A stretch of 64,000 bases of DNA, taken from contig WNNJ02000406.1 in assembly GCA_012934845.2 (NCBI GenBank), positions 124,001-188,000 of the forward strand, read 5' to 3'. Shown piece by piece: positions 1 through 9,013 of the stretch (position 1 is its first letter; every line of letters starts with the position of its first letter). Under the pieces are notes generated by a model. It was not told the DNA's origin, did not search any database, and saw only the letters and a program-made list of their open reading frames with translations. A program made the translations under genes and the position numbers. This stretch comes from Pomphorhynchus laevis (lineage: Eukaryota; Acanthocephala; Palaeacanthocephala; Echinorhynchida; Pomphorhynchidae).

Positions 1-1282
1 GTGTTAGTGAATTCATTGAGGTGAGGTTTTCTATTGTTGATATCTTTTGATATAAAACAAATGTTCACCGATTGTTTTGAACAAACATATTTAATGAACA
101 AATTGTGCTTTTAGTGTTTGCTTAAATATTGTTGACGTTATTATTAATAAAATGTATTTATTAAAAAAAATATAAAACCAAAAACACGAAGTGACATGTT
201 GACAGAAAGTTGAGAATCAAAGCCCAATCTATACAGCAACATTATTTTCTAAATAAATAAATAAAACTGTATATATATTCCTCACAAGGAAGAATAATCA
301 CCAGGCAGTATTCTATATATCCTCATCAGACTAAGAAATAGAACCGAATTATTCTTGCATTATTCAAAGTCGCTACGTATACCCAGTCATCCTATGTGTG
401 ACGACAAACTTCACAACGGTATACGCGTTTCGCTCTTACGGAGCTCATCAGTACCGTGACTTTAATAATCATCCATAGGTACCTTAACACACGCTTAAAC
501 AATGTCTAAAGCTCGAAAAATAGAACTACCCTTAATCTAAATAATCGGATGGAATTTAGCATAAGCTCTGTGCATGGCAGTGCGTATTGCCAGTTAACAA
601 TACATCAGACACTAAATTCATTTTAATAGATTAATTCAGCTAAGTGAGTCTTTGTATTAAAAATGTTTTTTTTTACCGGGACACAGCTGCAATTGAAATA
701 TTGAATAATACTTTAGTTCTTAGTTTTTGTCTTTATAAATTAGCAGCATATTTTATATTATTAGACAATTTATTTACTTAAGAAATATAAAAACCAGAGC
801 AATAATTTACATAATTTGATTTTGCTCCAGCTGTCTCTGTATCAAATTTCAACATTATCAAAATGTTCTTGAGCTAAAATGGTTGTTTAAATCTTGGTTT
901 ATTAATTGAACAAAAGTATGTTTACGCATAATATTAATACTTGAAATTAGCACAATCTTCAAAACAGTTCATAGAGTTTTTATTTTTCCTACCAATCACT
1001 TAATTTGAATTTAATTTTTCAAACTATTTGCTGTCTAAATGTAATTCGTTTATACTCTGAAATCAATTTAAACATTAAATATATCAAGTTTGAGCATATT
1101 TTTCTTAACATATATCTTATTCTCTACATAATACCTCCATCAATAAAAATCTAGAAAAATTTTGTTCGGGAATTTATTTGTGCAAGGAAGACAAACTTAT
1201 AATTTTTTATGTTTTAGATATGAAACAATTTATACTCCTTTATTTAAAAAAATATTAATTATTAGAGCTGGATCAAAGGACT
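1..1282. other. AT-rich non-coding stretch with repeat remnants
   Basis: No convincing gene is seen. Positions 302-367 resemble 49609-49672 (a shared dispersed repeat centred on CTCATCAGA and AATAGAAYCGAATTATT). Positions 416-457 hold a hammerhead ribozyme on the minus strand. A short stretch at about 640-655 resembles the PLE family A terminus in reverse orientation. The rest is low-complexity AT sequence. Confidence 0.6.
416..457 (-). ncRNA. Hammerhead ribozyme, compact type
   Basis: Read on the minus strand, all hammerhead parts are present in order. Helix I is ACGGUA paired with UACCGU (6 bp). The core is CUGAUGA. Helix II is GCUC/GAGC with loop CGUAA. Then comes GAAA. Helix III is minimal (A-U and C-G around two loop bases), followed by the cleavage triplet GUA, which predicts the cut between 421 and 422. 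No core base is missing. Very short helix III hammerheads are known from Penelope-like retroelements and retrozymes, which fits the PLE-rich surroundings. No ORF is attached to it here, so it may be the last well-kept part of an older element or a terminal repeat. Confidence 0.85.
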
Positions 1283-1491
1283 GAGGAATTAAATCAGCTA
1301 ACTGAGTCTACGTATTTAATATAACTATAAACTAAACAAAACCCAATCACGCTAAATCAAAATTTAATAATTAAATAATAAAATTAATAATTGTTTTTAG
1401 ATATGTTTAAAATAATATTTAATAATTAAATAATAAAATTAATAATTGTTTTTAGATATGTTTTTAGATAATTGTTTTTAGATAATTCTAG
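1283..1491 (-). repeat. PLE family A 3' terminal fragment, inverted
   Basis: Positions 1283-1400 are the reverse complement of the PLE family A 3' end seen at about 3370-3487 and 47930-48030 (CAGCTAACTGAGTCTACGTA is the shared marker). The segment TAATAATTAAATAATAAAAT is then repeated, and GTTTTTAGATA occurs several times up to 1490, so the join was built by short local duplications. It lies head to head with the plus copy that follows. Confidence 0.7.
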
Positions 1492-3114
1492 ATATGTACC
1501 CATAATCTAGAATTAATTGAAAATTGTGAATTAAGAAAGCTGCTATCGAAAGGGTATAAATATAGATTAAATAACAACAACGACAAAAATAAAATATACA
1601 GTTCGTTATATAATAACTTAAATGATTACTTTAGTAAGCTGATTAATAGTGAAAGCTCGAATATATCTAAGATAAAAATTTGGAAAGATTATATATTTGA
1701 TAAAATTAAAAATAAAATGAAAATAACAAACAATTATAAAAGGAAAGATAAAATTAATAAAGATATGTATAAAGAACTTACTAAATTAAAGGATAACTAT
1801 ATAATAACAACTATTGATAAAGCTAGTAATAACTTTGTCTTCATATGCAAAAAGCTTTATTATGATATACTAATGAAAGAGGTTAATTCTAATGATTTAA
1901 ATGTAAATCCAGCATATGAACGTAGTGAGTTGAGGTTAGAATCAATTATTACAAGTCACTGTTCTATAATGGATAAAAAGGGTATAAAGGTTGAATTAGA
2001 TAATAAAACTATACCTATATTATATTGGAATCCAAAATTACATAAAAATCCAATAAAACCTAGGTTCATATGTAGTGCGTTTAAATGTACATTAAAACCA
2101 CTTTCTGTTTATATGAATAAAATGCTTAAAGTAATTAAAGCACATTTTAAAAAATATTGCAAGGTAATCGAAATTAATACTGGTATAAAACACTATTTCA
2201 GTATTAATTCTACAAAAGAATTTTTAGAACAGACAAAAGGAATAAATTTTCAAAATATAAATACATACGATTTTAGTACGCTTTATACAAATCTAGATTT
2301 AGTAGATATTAAAGAAGCGTTAGTAAAATTAATTAATCTTATATTCGGAAAAAGATATACATATATATGTTATAATAATTATAACGCCTATCTAACAAAA
2401 ATTAAACCATCAAATAAATATAAATATATGGATAAAATTGAATTAATAGAATCCTTAAATATTTTGATAAATCAAAATTATTTAAAAGTAGGGACATCTA
2501 TATTTAGACAAGTAAAAGGTGTTCCAATGGGTGGTAATAGTAGCCCAATTATAGCTGACTTGTTTTTAAGCTTTATAGAATATGAATTTGTTCATAACTG
2601 TGTAAAAACTAAATCTAAACAATATAAATATATGAAATATATGTTTCGATACATTGATGATATATGTGTATTTAATTCTAATAATTTTTATTCAATTAGT
2701 GAGCACATTTATCCAGAAAGCCTTATTCTTAACAAAACCAATATTAATGATAAAGAAGGTGTATATCTAGATATGAACATTAAAGTAACATTAACTAAAA
2801 CTACTATTAATTTATATCGTAAAGATGACATATTTAAATTTACAAGAAACATATTTTTGCATGAGCATTCATGCATACCATATAATATAAAATATAATAC
2901 ATTAAATAATGAAATTTTAAGAATTGCAACAATATGTAATGATATTGGCTTTCTTAAAAATCATTTAAATAATTTAATAGATACATATTTTAAACTAGGT
3001 TACTATAAAAATAACATCAAACAGAAAATAGTAAAATATATAAATCAACACAATAATATAAAGAATAAATTTAAACTCTTAAGTGGCAAATTTTTATGGA
3101 TGAATAATAAATAA
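1492..3114 (+). CDS. PLE family A reverse transcriptase (N-truncated, otherwise open)
   Basis: The frame is open from 1492 through the ATG at 1717 to the stop at 3114. Visible RT landmarks in order are PKLHKNPIKPRFICSA, YDFSTLYTNLDL (catalytic Asp region near 2270), VKGVPMGGNSSPIIADLF (near 2510) and RYIDDICVF (the YxDD box near 2650). These are typical of Penelope-like RTs, which are related to telomerase RT, rather than of LINEs. Upstream residues match the LIENCELRKLLSKG region of longer copies. After the RT/thumb part the ORF ends in SGKFLWMNNK, with no GIY-YIG nuclease following. The enzyme would reverse-transcribe element RNA. The missing N-terminus makes this copy unlikely to be autonomous. 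Confidence 0.85.
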   Translation: MCTHNLELIENCELRKLLSKGYKYRLNNNNDKNKIYSSLYNNLNDYFSKLINSESSNISKIKIWKDYIFDKIKNKMKITNNYKRKDKINKDMYKELTKLKDNYIITTIDKASNNFVFICKKLYYDILMKEVNSNDLNVNPAYERSELRLESIITSHCSIMDKKGIKVELDNKTIPILYWNPKLHKNPIKPRFICSAFKCTLKPLSVYMNKMLKVIKAHFKKYCKVIEINTGIKHYFSINSTKEFLEQTKGINFQNINTYDFSTLYTNLDLVDIKEALVKLINLIFGKRYTYICYNNYNAYLTKIKPSNKYKYMDKIELIESLNILINQNYLKVGTSIFRQVKGVPMGGNSSPIIADLFLSFIEYEFVHNCVKTKSKQYKYMKYMFRYIDDICVFNSNNFYSISEHIYPESLILNKTNINDKEGVYLDMNIKVTLTKTTINLYRKDDIFKFTRNIFLHEHSCIPYNIKYNTLNNEILRIATICNDIGFLKNHLNNLIDTYFKLGYYKNNIKQKIVKYINQHNNIKNKFKLLSGKFLWMNNK

Positions 3115-3125
3115 TATACTTTGCA

Positions 3126-3270
3126 TTAGAATAAGATACTAGATAGTTATTTCAGAGGAAATACATCATTAGCATGTATTTGGCCCCGCTGCTATGTTGG
3201 GTAGAGGAGTTAGGGGCCGAAACCTGATAGCATAGCAGTTCCTCCTGATGACCTCTAATTCTTATTCTGA
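3126..3270 (+). ncRNA. Structured PLE 3' block with pseudoknot pairing
   Basis: An outer stem pairs AGAATAAG (3128-3135) with CTTATTCT (3261-3268). Inside it, CTGCTATG (3189-3196) pairs with CATAGCAG (3231-3238). GGCCCC (3182-3187) pairs with GGGGCC (3213-3218), crossing the previous stem. A competing stem is TTAGGGG (3210-3216) with CCTCTAA (3252-3258). The block also holds GAAAC (3219) and CTGATGA (3245), hammerhead-type boxes in permuted order, but no helix I can be drawn, so I do not call it a hammerhead. Related blocks occur at about 3567-3690 (-), 8068-8165 (-), 42200-42315 (+), 47664-47795 (+) and 50599-50735 (-). Confidence 0.6.
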
Positions 3271-3566
3271 TACAACGCCTGTTATTTATTAGTCAATTCA
3301 TAAAAATGACGTTTATTTTAAATTTTATTTTTTATTTTTTATTTTTTAACTTGATTAAAATTATAGAAAATCTAAAAACAATTATTAATTTTATTATTTA
3401 ATTATTAAATTTTGATTTAGCATTATTATGTTTTGTTTATTTTATAATTATATAACAATACGTAGACTCAGTTAGCTGATTTAATTCTATAATTAAAATC
3501 AAGTTAAAATAAAAAATTGAAATTTAAAATAAACGTCATTTTTATGAATTGACTAATAAATAACAG

Positions 3567-3690
3567 ACGTTGTATCAGAATAAGAATTAGATGTCATCAG
3601 GAGGAACTGCTATGCTATCAAGTTTCGACCCCTAACTCCTCTACACAACATAGCAGCAAGGCCAAATACATGCTAATGATGTATTTCCTA
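3567..3690 (-). ncRNA. Structured PLE 3' block, copy A2
   Basis: Same block as at 3126-3270, on the minus strand. The crossing stem here reads GGCCTT with GGGGTC. Every position can still pair using G-U wobbles, although three bases differ from copy A1. The competing stem has one mismatch. Confidence 0.5.
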
Positions 3691-3762
3691 TGATAAAACT
3701 ATTTAGTATCTCATTCTAATACAAAGTATATTATTTATTATCCATCCAAAAAATATGCCACT

Positions 3763-4482
3763 TTAGAGTTTAAATTTATTCTTTATATTATTGTGTTGAT
3801 TTATATATTTCACTATTTTCTGCTTGACGTTTATTTTATAGTAACCTAGTTTAAAATATGTATCTATTAAATTATTTAAATGATTTTGAAGAAAGCCAAT
3901 ATCATTACATATTATTGCAATTCTTAAAATTTCATTATTTAATGTATTATATTTTATATTATATGGTATGCATGAATGTTCATGCAAAAATATGTTTCTT
4001 GTAGATTTAAATATGTCATCTTTACGATATAAATTAATAGCAGTTTTAGTTAATGTTAATTTAATGTTCATATCTGGATATACACCTTATTTATCATTAA
4101 TATTGGTTTTGTTATAAATAAGGCTTTCTGGATAAATGTGCTCACTAATTGAATAAAAATTATTAGAATTAAATACACATATATCATCAATGTATCGAAA
4201 CATATTTCATATATTTATATAGTTTATATTTAGTTTTTACACAGTTATGAACAAATTCATATTCTAAAAAGCTTAAAAAAGAGTCAGCTATAATTGGGCT
4301 ACTATTACCACCCATTGGAACACTTTTTACTTGTCTAAATGTAGATGTTCACAATTTTAAATAATTTTTATTTATTTTAAATATTTAAGGATTCTATTAA
4401 TTTAATTTTATCCATATATTTACATTTGCTTGATGGTTTAATTTTGTTAGATTTGCGTTATAGTTATTATATATAGTGGGTA
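3763..4482 (-). pseudogene. PLE family A RT, C-terminal part (broken)
   Basis: The minus-strand translation at 4071-3763 matches the thumb and C-terminal region of the RT at 1717-3114 (for example FLHEHSCIPYNIKYNTLNNE). The region up to 4482 continues into the YIDD and GNSSPIIAD parts with disruptions. The gene is cut at 4483 by the nested element. Confidence 0.75.
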
Positions 4483-4581
4483 TCTCGAGTATATAATTGC
4501 CCCTCAAGGTCTATTGTAGACTCTTCCCTATATTTGTATATAAAAGATTTTCTAATTGAGGAAAGAAGTATTTTTTTTATA

Positions 4582-4616
4582 ATTAAAACGTTCGACTATT
4601 GTCTTCATCAGTTAAT
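4582..4616 (-). ncRNA. Decayed hammerhead motif, left arm
   Basis: This is the mirror of the motif at 6272-6307. ATTAA/TTAAT helix I, CTGATGA, and the GAC-AATA-GTC helix II are kept. The GAAA box is one A shorter than in the right arm, so cleavage is doubtful. Confidence 0.5.
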
Positions 4617-4862
4617 GCACACTCAAACTTCACTGAGTATCTGACTATGTATTACGATTTCCGCGAAAGAATCTCTTACAATTTAAAACAAGGCTGCGTG
4701 TTTAGTGATTTGTCGCTCATCAATTGTGCTATCCAATATAATTCCTCGTGTGTTTCTGAGTCGTTTGTAGTCGAGTCCAGACCGTAATATTGTTGTATTA
4801 TACCTGTCCCTCATTCTCAATTACGTGACTAACCATGCCATCGCTCGTATTTTTCTTAATTT

Positions 4863-5190
4863 TTATGTCAGATCTGCGATTGTTGGCTCGGATGTGCATC
4901 TTGTCAGATGTCTCTCCGATGTATTATTGTTGCAGTTTGTACAGCTGGCCAAATAAACATTAGCTTTACTTTTGCAATTGTTTACTCCTACAATCCTGTA
5001 ATCAAGACCAGTATACGAACTGCTAAATGTTTCGGTGTCATTCATTTCACGACAGCACTTGCATCTCTTATCGTCACACGCTGTGTTTCGGCCTTTAGGT
5101 GTCACTTCATGCTGTTTATTTCTTAATAACTTTGCACGTATGTTCCGATTATTTTTAAAGCAAATTCTAGGCCCTCTTAAGCCTCTAACT
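4863..5190 (-). pseudogene. GIY-YIG endonuclease remnant, left arm
   Basis: Minus-strand copy of the domain described at 5691-6205. The part with NTACDDKRCKCCREMN and KSKANVYLASCTNC is readable. It is an inverted duplicate of the right arm, differing at few positions and carrying the same frame break. Confidence 0.6.
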
Positions 5191-5234
5191 CCTGATAACT
5201 GAAAATATCCTTATTAAAAGGATATCAACGTAAA

Positions 5235-5680
5235 TTGAATACTTACGTCAATAACGAAATTCATAATAGGTAATATAGTAACTTAAATTGTTACTTTGAT
5301 AAGCTAATTAATCACGAAAGCTTAAATGCATCTAAGATCAACAGTTTTAAATTTCATTTATGTGATAAAATCAAATATTAATTAAAATAATAAACAGCTA
5401 TAAATAAGACTAATGATAAAGCTAGTAAATACTTATTCTTAGAATAGAAGGATTTTCGATAAACTGATAAAGATGTTAATTTTAATGTTTTAAATGCAAA
5501 CTTAGCATATATAAGTAATTTAAGGAGTTAAGATATAATCATTACATTTCTAAATTAAATATGAAAGATAACGATATAATCGCAAAACAATTTACTTATT
5601 TTAATTTTGAATACAAAATATATAAAAATCAAAAATCATAGTTTCATATGCAGTGATTTTAAATCTACATTAAAACCTCA
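5235..5680 (+). pseudogene. Diverged PLE family A-like coding remnant
   Basis: Plus-strand similarity to the coding region of copy A1 in collinear order (equivalents of about 1605-2110), much more diverged than the other copies and not open. It links directly to the GIY-YIG segment at about 5690, with the RT catalytic core missing between. Confidence 0.5.
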
Positions 5681-5690
5681 CAGTTTTTTA

Positions 5691-6205
5691 TCAGGAGTTA
5701 AAGGCTTAAGAAGGCCTAGAATTTGCTTTAAAAATAATCGGAACATACGTGCAACGTTATTAAGAAATAAACAGCATGAAGTGACACCTAAAGGCCGAAA
5801 CACAGCGTGTGACGATAAGAGATGCAAGTGCTGTCGTGAAATGAATGACACCGAAACATTTAGCAGTTCGTATACTGGTCTTGATTACAGGATTGTAGGA
5901 GTAAACAATTGCAAAAGTAAAGCTAATGTTTATTTGGCCAGCTTTACAAACTGCAACAATAATATATCGGAGAGACATCTGACAAGATGCACATCCGAGC
6001 CAACAATCGCAGATCTGACATAAAAATTAAGAAAAATACGAGCGATGGCATGGTTAGTCACGTAATTGAGAATGAGGGACACAGGTATAATACAACAATA
6101 TTACGGTCTGGACTCGACAACACACGACTCAGAAACACACGAGGAATAATATTGGATAGCACAATTGATGAGCGACAAATCACTAAACACGCAGCATTGT
6201 TTTAA
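5691..6205 (+). pseudogene. GIY-YIG endonuclease domain remnant of a PLE
   Basis: The translation shows the features of the Penelope-type GIY-YIG nuclease: an RRPRICFKNNRNIRATLLRN lead-in like the RT-EN linker, a Cys pair region CDDKRCKCC, then NCKSKANVYLASFTNC (the equivalent of the GIY strand with flanking Cys) and later NNRRSDIKIKKNTSDG and HVIENEGH. The domain is spread over two frames, so it is a fossil. In PLEs this nuclease nicks target DNA for priming. It is the only GIY-YIG evidence in the window, as family A ORFs lack it. The start at 5607 given by the open frame is fused to the unrelated RT remnant. Confidence 0.65.
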
Positions 6206-6271
6206 ATTGTAATAGATTCTTTCGCGGAAATCGTAATACATAGTCAGATACTCAGTGAAGTTTGAGTGTGC

Positions 6272-6307
6272 ATTAACTGATGAAGACAATAGTCGAAACG
6301 TTTTAAT
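6272..6307 (+). ncRNA. Hammerhead ribozyme, PLE type
   Basis: Helix I is ATTAA (6272-6276) with TTAAT (6303-6307). The core CTGATGA (6277-6283) is followed by one extra A, then helix II GAC-AATA-GTC, then GAA and the self-complementary ACGT of a minimal helix III, then U17 before the predicted cut at 6302/6303. The extra A between the core and helix II departs from the textbook motif. The palindromic ACGT is consistent with activity as a dimer, as described for minimal PLE hammerheads. Confidence 0.65.
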
Positions 6308-6845
6308 TATAAAAAAATACTTCTTTCCTCAATTAGAAAATCTTTTATATACATATATATATCTGAATATAAGATTAATTAGTTTTTTCTAATGCATCTT
6401 TAATATCTACTAAATCTAGATTTGTATAAAGCGTACTAAAATCGTATGTATTTATATTTTGAAAATTTATTCCTTTTGTCTGTTCTGAAAATTCTTTTGT
6501 AGAATTAATACTGAAATAGTGTTTTATACCAGTATTAATTTCGATTACCTTGCAATATTTTTAAAGTGTGCTTTAATTACTTTAAGTATTTTATTCATAA
6601 AGACATAAAGTCGTTTTAATGTACATTTAAACGCACTACATATGAACCTTGGTTTTATTAGATTATTATGTAATTTTGGATTTCAATATAATATAGGTAT
6701 AGTTTTATTATCTAATTCAACATTTATACCCTTTTTATCCATTATAGAACAGTGACTTGTAATAATTGTTTCTAAACTCAACTCACTACGTTCTTATGTT
6801 GGATTTACATTTAAATCATTAGAATTAACCTCTTTCATTAGTATA

Positions 6846-7274
6846 TCATAATAAAGCTTTTTGCATATGAAGAACAAAGTTATTACTAGCTTTATCAATA
6901 GTTGTTATTATATAGTTATCCTTTAATTTAGTAAGTTTTTTATACATATCTTTATTAATTTGATCATTCCTTTTATAATTGTTTGTTATTTTTATTTTAT
7001 TTTTAATTTTATCAAATATGTAATCTTTCCAAATGTTTATCTTAGATATATTCGAACTTTCACTATTCCTCAGCTTGCTAAAGTAATCATTTAAGTTATT
7101 ATATAACGAATTGTAAATTTTATTTTTGTCGTTGTTATTATTTAATCTATATTTATACCCTTTTGATAGCAGCTTTCTTAATTCACAATTTTCAATTAAT
7201 TCTAGATTATAAGTACATATGTGTTCATTTATTTTATCAAAACTAAGACTTTTACAATTGCATTCTGTTTCCAT
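6846..7274 (-). pseudogene. PLE family A ORF, middle segment
   Basis: Begins METECNCKSLSFDKINEH and runs through LIENCELRKLLSKGYKYRL to TTIDKASNNFV, matching 45975-46380 almost exactly. The pattern CNC...ELRKLLSKG...YR resembles the region just before the RT in cnidarian-type PLEs. It is continuous in order with the segments on either side, in a broken copy. Confidence 0.7.
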
Positions 7275-7323
7275 TATGTTTCTAATATTATCGTTACATA
7301 TTGATTTTAATTCTTTATTATAA

Positions 7324-7866
7324 TTACAAATTTTTCGTCCTAATAGGTGGTAGGAGTTTATACATTATTTTAGGAATATATTTACTTAAATCTGACCCTA
7401 TTATTTCTTTACTTTTAGAATTATTTAAAAGTCCGGCTATATTTATGTTATCTATACATTTATTAATGAAGTTTATGGTTAATGTATATTTTCTATTGTT
7501 ATTATTTACATTTATTGTACGATTATGGCATTTTGTATTACAATAACTGTCTATTATACAACTTAGCCTATCATAGTCGTTAATTAATTTTTGATTTATT
7601 GAACATATGATATCTTTAGAAAAACTTCTTATATTTACATAAAGATCTTTTAGCTTATTATCACTTAAAAGTTGTTTTAATATTTCTAATTGTTCATTTA
7701 TATACATATCTTTTTTAATATTTTTAACTCTATTTTTCCTATTCATTTTATCACCATGACTTCTTGGTTTGCGTTTAACCGGATTATTATAATATAGTTG
7801 TTTATTATGTATTATACTACTTCTGCCAATTCCTGGTACCATGTCATTTAATCCTAATGGGTACAT
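7324..7866 (-). pseudogene. PLE family A ORF, N-terminal segment with start codon
   Basis: Starts with ATG at 7866 (MYPLGLNDMVPGIGRSS), which the copy at 45.4 kb lacks, so this is the best view of the element's N-terminus. It is rich in Lys, Asn and Ile, includes a basic stretch (NPVKRKPRSHGDK) and ends near KIMYKLLPPIRTK. I do not recognise a nuclease or zinc finger in it. It is followed by the METECNCK segment in another frame. Confidence 0.6.
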
Positions 7867-7904
7867 GGAATTAAGCGTTTTAATCCAAATAAATAAAAAT
7901 AATA

Positions 7905-8885
7905 ATGCTAAATCAACAAGTCAAAATTTAGTAATATAATATAAAATAATAAATAATAAATAATTGTTAAGTGATTTTTTATATATTATATCAAGTAAAA
8001 ATAAAAAAGTTAAAATTTTAAATAAAAGTCATTTTTTGAATCGACTGATAAATACCAGACGACATATCAGAATAAAGATTAGGGGTCATCAAAAGGAACA
8101 GCTATGCTATCAGGTTTCGGCCCCTAATTCCTCGACCCAACATAGCAGCGGGGCCAAATCCGTGGTAAGGTCGTATTTCCTCTGATTAAATTTGATTATA
8201 TAGTATACTTTTTAAATACAAAGTATATTATTTATTATCCATCCATAAAAAATTTCCGCTTATGATTTTAAATTTATTTTTTTTATATTATAGTGTTGAT
8301 TTATATATTTTACTATTTTCTGTTTGATTGTATTTTTATAAAAACCTAGTTTAAATATGCATTTATTAAATTATTTAAATGATTTTGATGAAAACCAATA
8401 TCGTTTACAAATTGTTGCAATTCTTAAAATTTCATTATTTAATGTATTATATTTTATATTATATGGTATGCATGAATGCTCATGCAAAAATGTTTCTTGT
8501 AAATTTAAATATGCCATCTTTACGATATAAATTTAAAGTAGTTTTAATTGATGTTAATTTAATGTTCATATCAAGATATATACTTTCTTTATTATTAATA
8601 TTGGTTTTATTAAGAATAAGGTATCTGGATAAATTTGTTTGCTTATTGAATAAAAATATAGAGTTAAATACACATATATCATCAATGTACCGAAACATAT
8701 ATTTCATATCTTTTATAATTTAGATTTATGTTTTTAAGAGTTATGAACAAATTCATATTCTATAAAGCTTAAAAATAAGTAAGCTATTATTGGGCTACTA
8801 TTACCTCTCACTTAAACACCTTTTATTTGTCTAAATACAGATGCTTCTACTTTTAAATAATTTTGATTTATCATAATATTTAAGC
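7905..8885 (-). mobile_element. PLE family A, copy A3 (minus, 3' part, older)
   Basis: It holds a 3' UTR (7905-8215) with the structured block, then RT C-terminal coding remains (8220-8880, with FRYIDDICVFNS near 8690). It is clearly more diverged than A1 and is broken in several places. Its 3' end follows directly on the 5' end of copy A2, so the two lie head to tail, the arrangement in which a truncated upstream PLE unit acts as a pseudo-LTR. It is cut off at 8885 by a family C element. Confidence 0.7.
8068..8165 (-). ncRNA. Structured PLE 3' block, copy A3
   Basis: Same architecture as 3126-3270. Here the competing stem is TTAGGGG with CCCCTAA, fully Watson-Crick, where copy A1 has a G-U pair. 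GGCCCC/GGGGCC is kept. The CTGCTATG stem has one mismatch. Confidence 0.5.
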
Positions 8886-9013
8886 GGAAGACTGACAGAG
8901 CTAAACCTCTTACATGATGTTCTCCAAAGTTTTGGACAACCATCTTTGATTACCCCCTTGTCGGTTGACTCGGACGTAGTTGTGCAGCAGTCTCATCATT
9001 TCAATCCTCTTCC

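Larger units (their letters stand above)
1492..3487 (+). mobile_element. Penelope-like element family A, copy A1 (5'-truncated)
   Basis: This plus-strand copy begins inside the N-terminal coding part, includes the RT gene, and ends with a ~370-bp 3' UTR that matches the copy at 45.4-48.0 kb almost base for base. The structured 3' block (3126-3270) is well preserved. The near-identity of copies suggests recent activity. The copy abuts another copy tail to tail at about 3487. Confidence 0.8.
4484..6358. mobile_element. Nested inverted-arm PLE unit (family B) inside copy A2
   Basis: Two arms, 4537-5201 and 5681-6351, are near-perfect inverted copies of about 670 bp. Each ends outward in a hammerhead-type motif followed by the AATTATAAAA...AAAGATTTTC region, and each carries a GIY-YIG-like coding segment. 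The centre (about 5235-5680) is a diverged plus-strand piece of a family A-like ORF (matches to the FSKLI..SESSNISKI region and to the PRFICSAFKCTLKP region). The unit interrupts an A-family RT gene at a TATATA-rich site. A head-to-head dimer of PLE 3' parts with intervening deletion is the simplest reading. Confidence 0.7.
3488..7900 (-). mobile_element. PLE family A, copy A2 (minus), split by a nested element
   Basis: Reading from 7866 down to 3488 gives one PLE copy: N-terminal domain (7866-7324), middle (7274-6846), RT part (about 6840-6365 and 4480-3763), then the 3' UTR to 3488. The RT coding sequence stops near 4483 and resumes near 6360, at what would be adjacent bases of the copy at 51.5 kb, so the sequence between is an insertion. 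The copy is broken in several places. Its 3' end meets A1's 3' end tail to tail, and its 5' end directly adjoins the 3' end of another minus copy at about 7905. Confidence 0.75.

Noticed and set aside
3182-3258. A permuted hammerhead ribozyme inside the PLE 3' block (GAAAC at 3219, CTGATGA at 3245)
   Set aside because: A helix II can be drawn (TTAGGGG/CCTCTAA) but two unpaired C's precede GAAA and no helix I or sensible cleavage site can be formed. Reported as an unexplained structured block instead.
4908-5126. ORFs of 72 codons on the strand opposite the GIY-YIG remnants (both arms)
   Set aside because: Mirror-image shadows of the nuclease segment; their identity merely reflects the inverted repeat.
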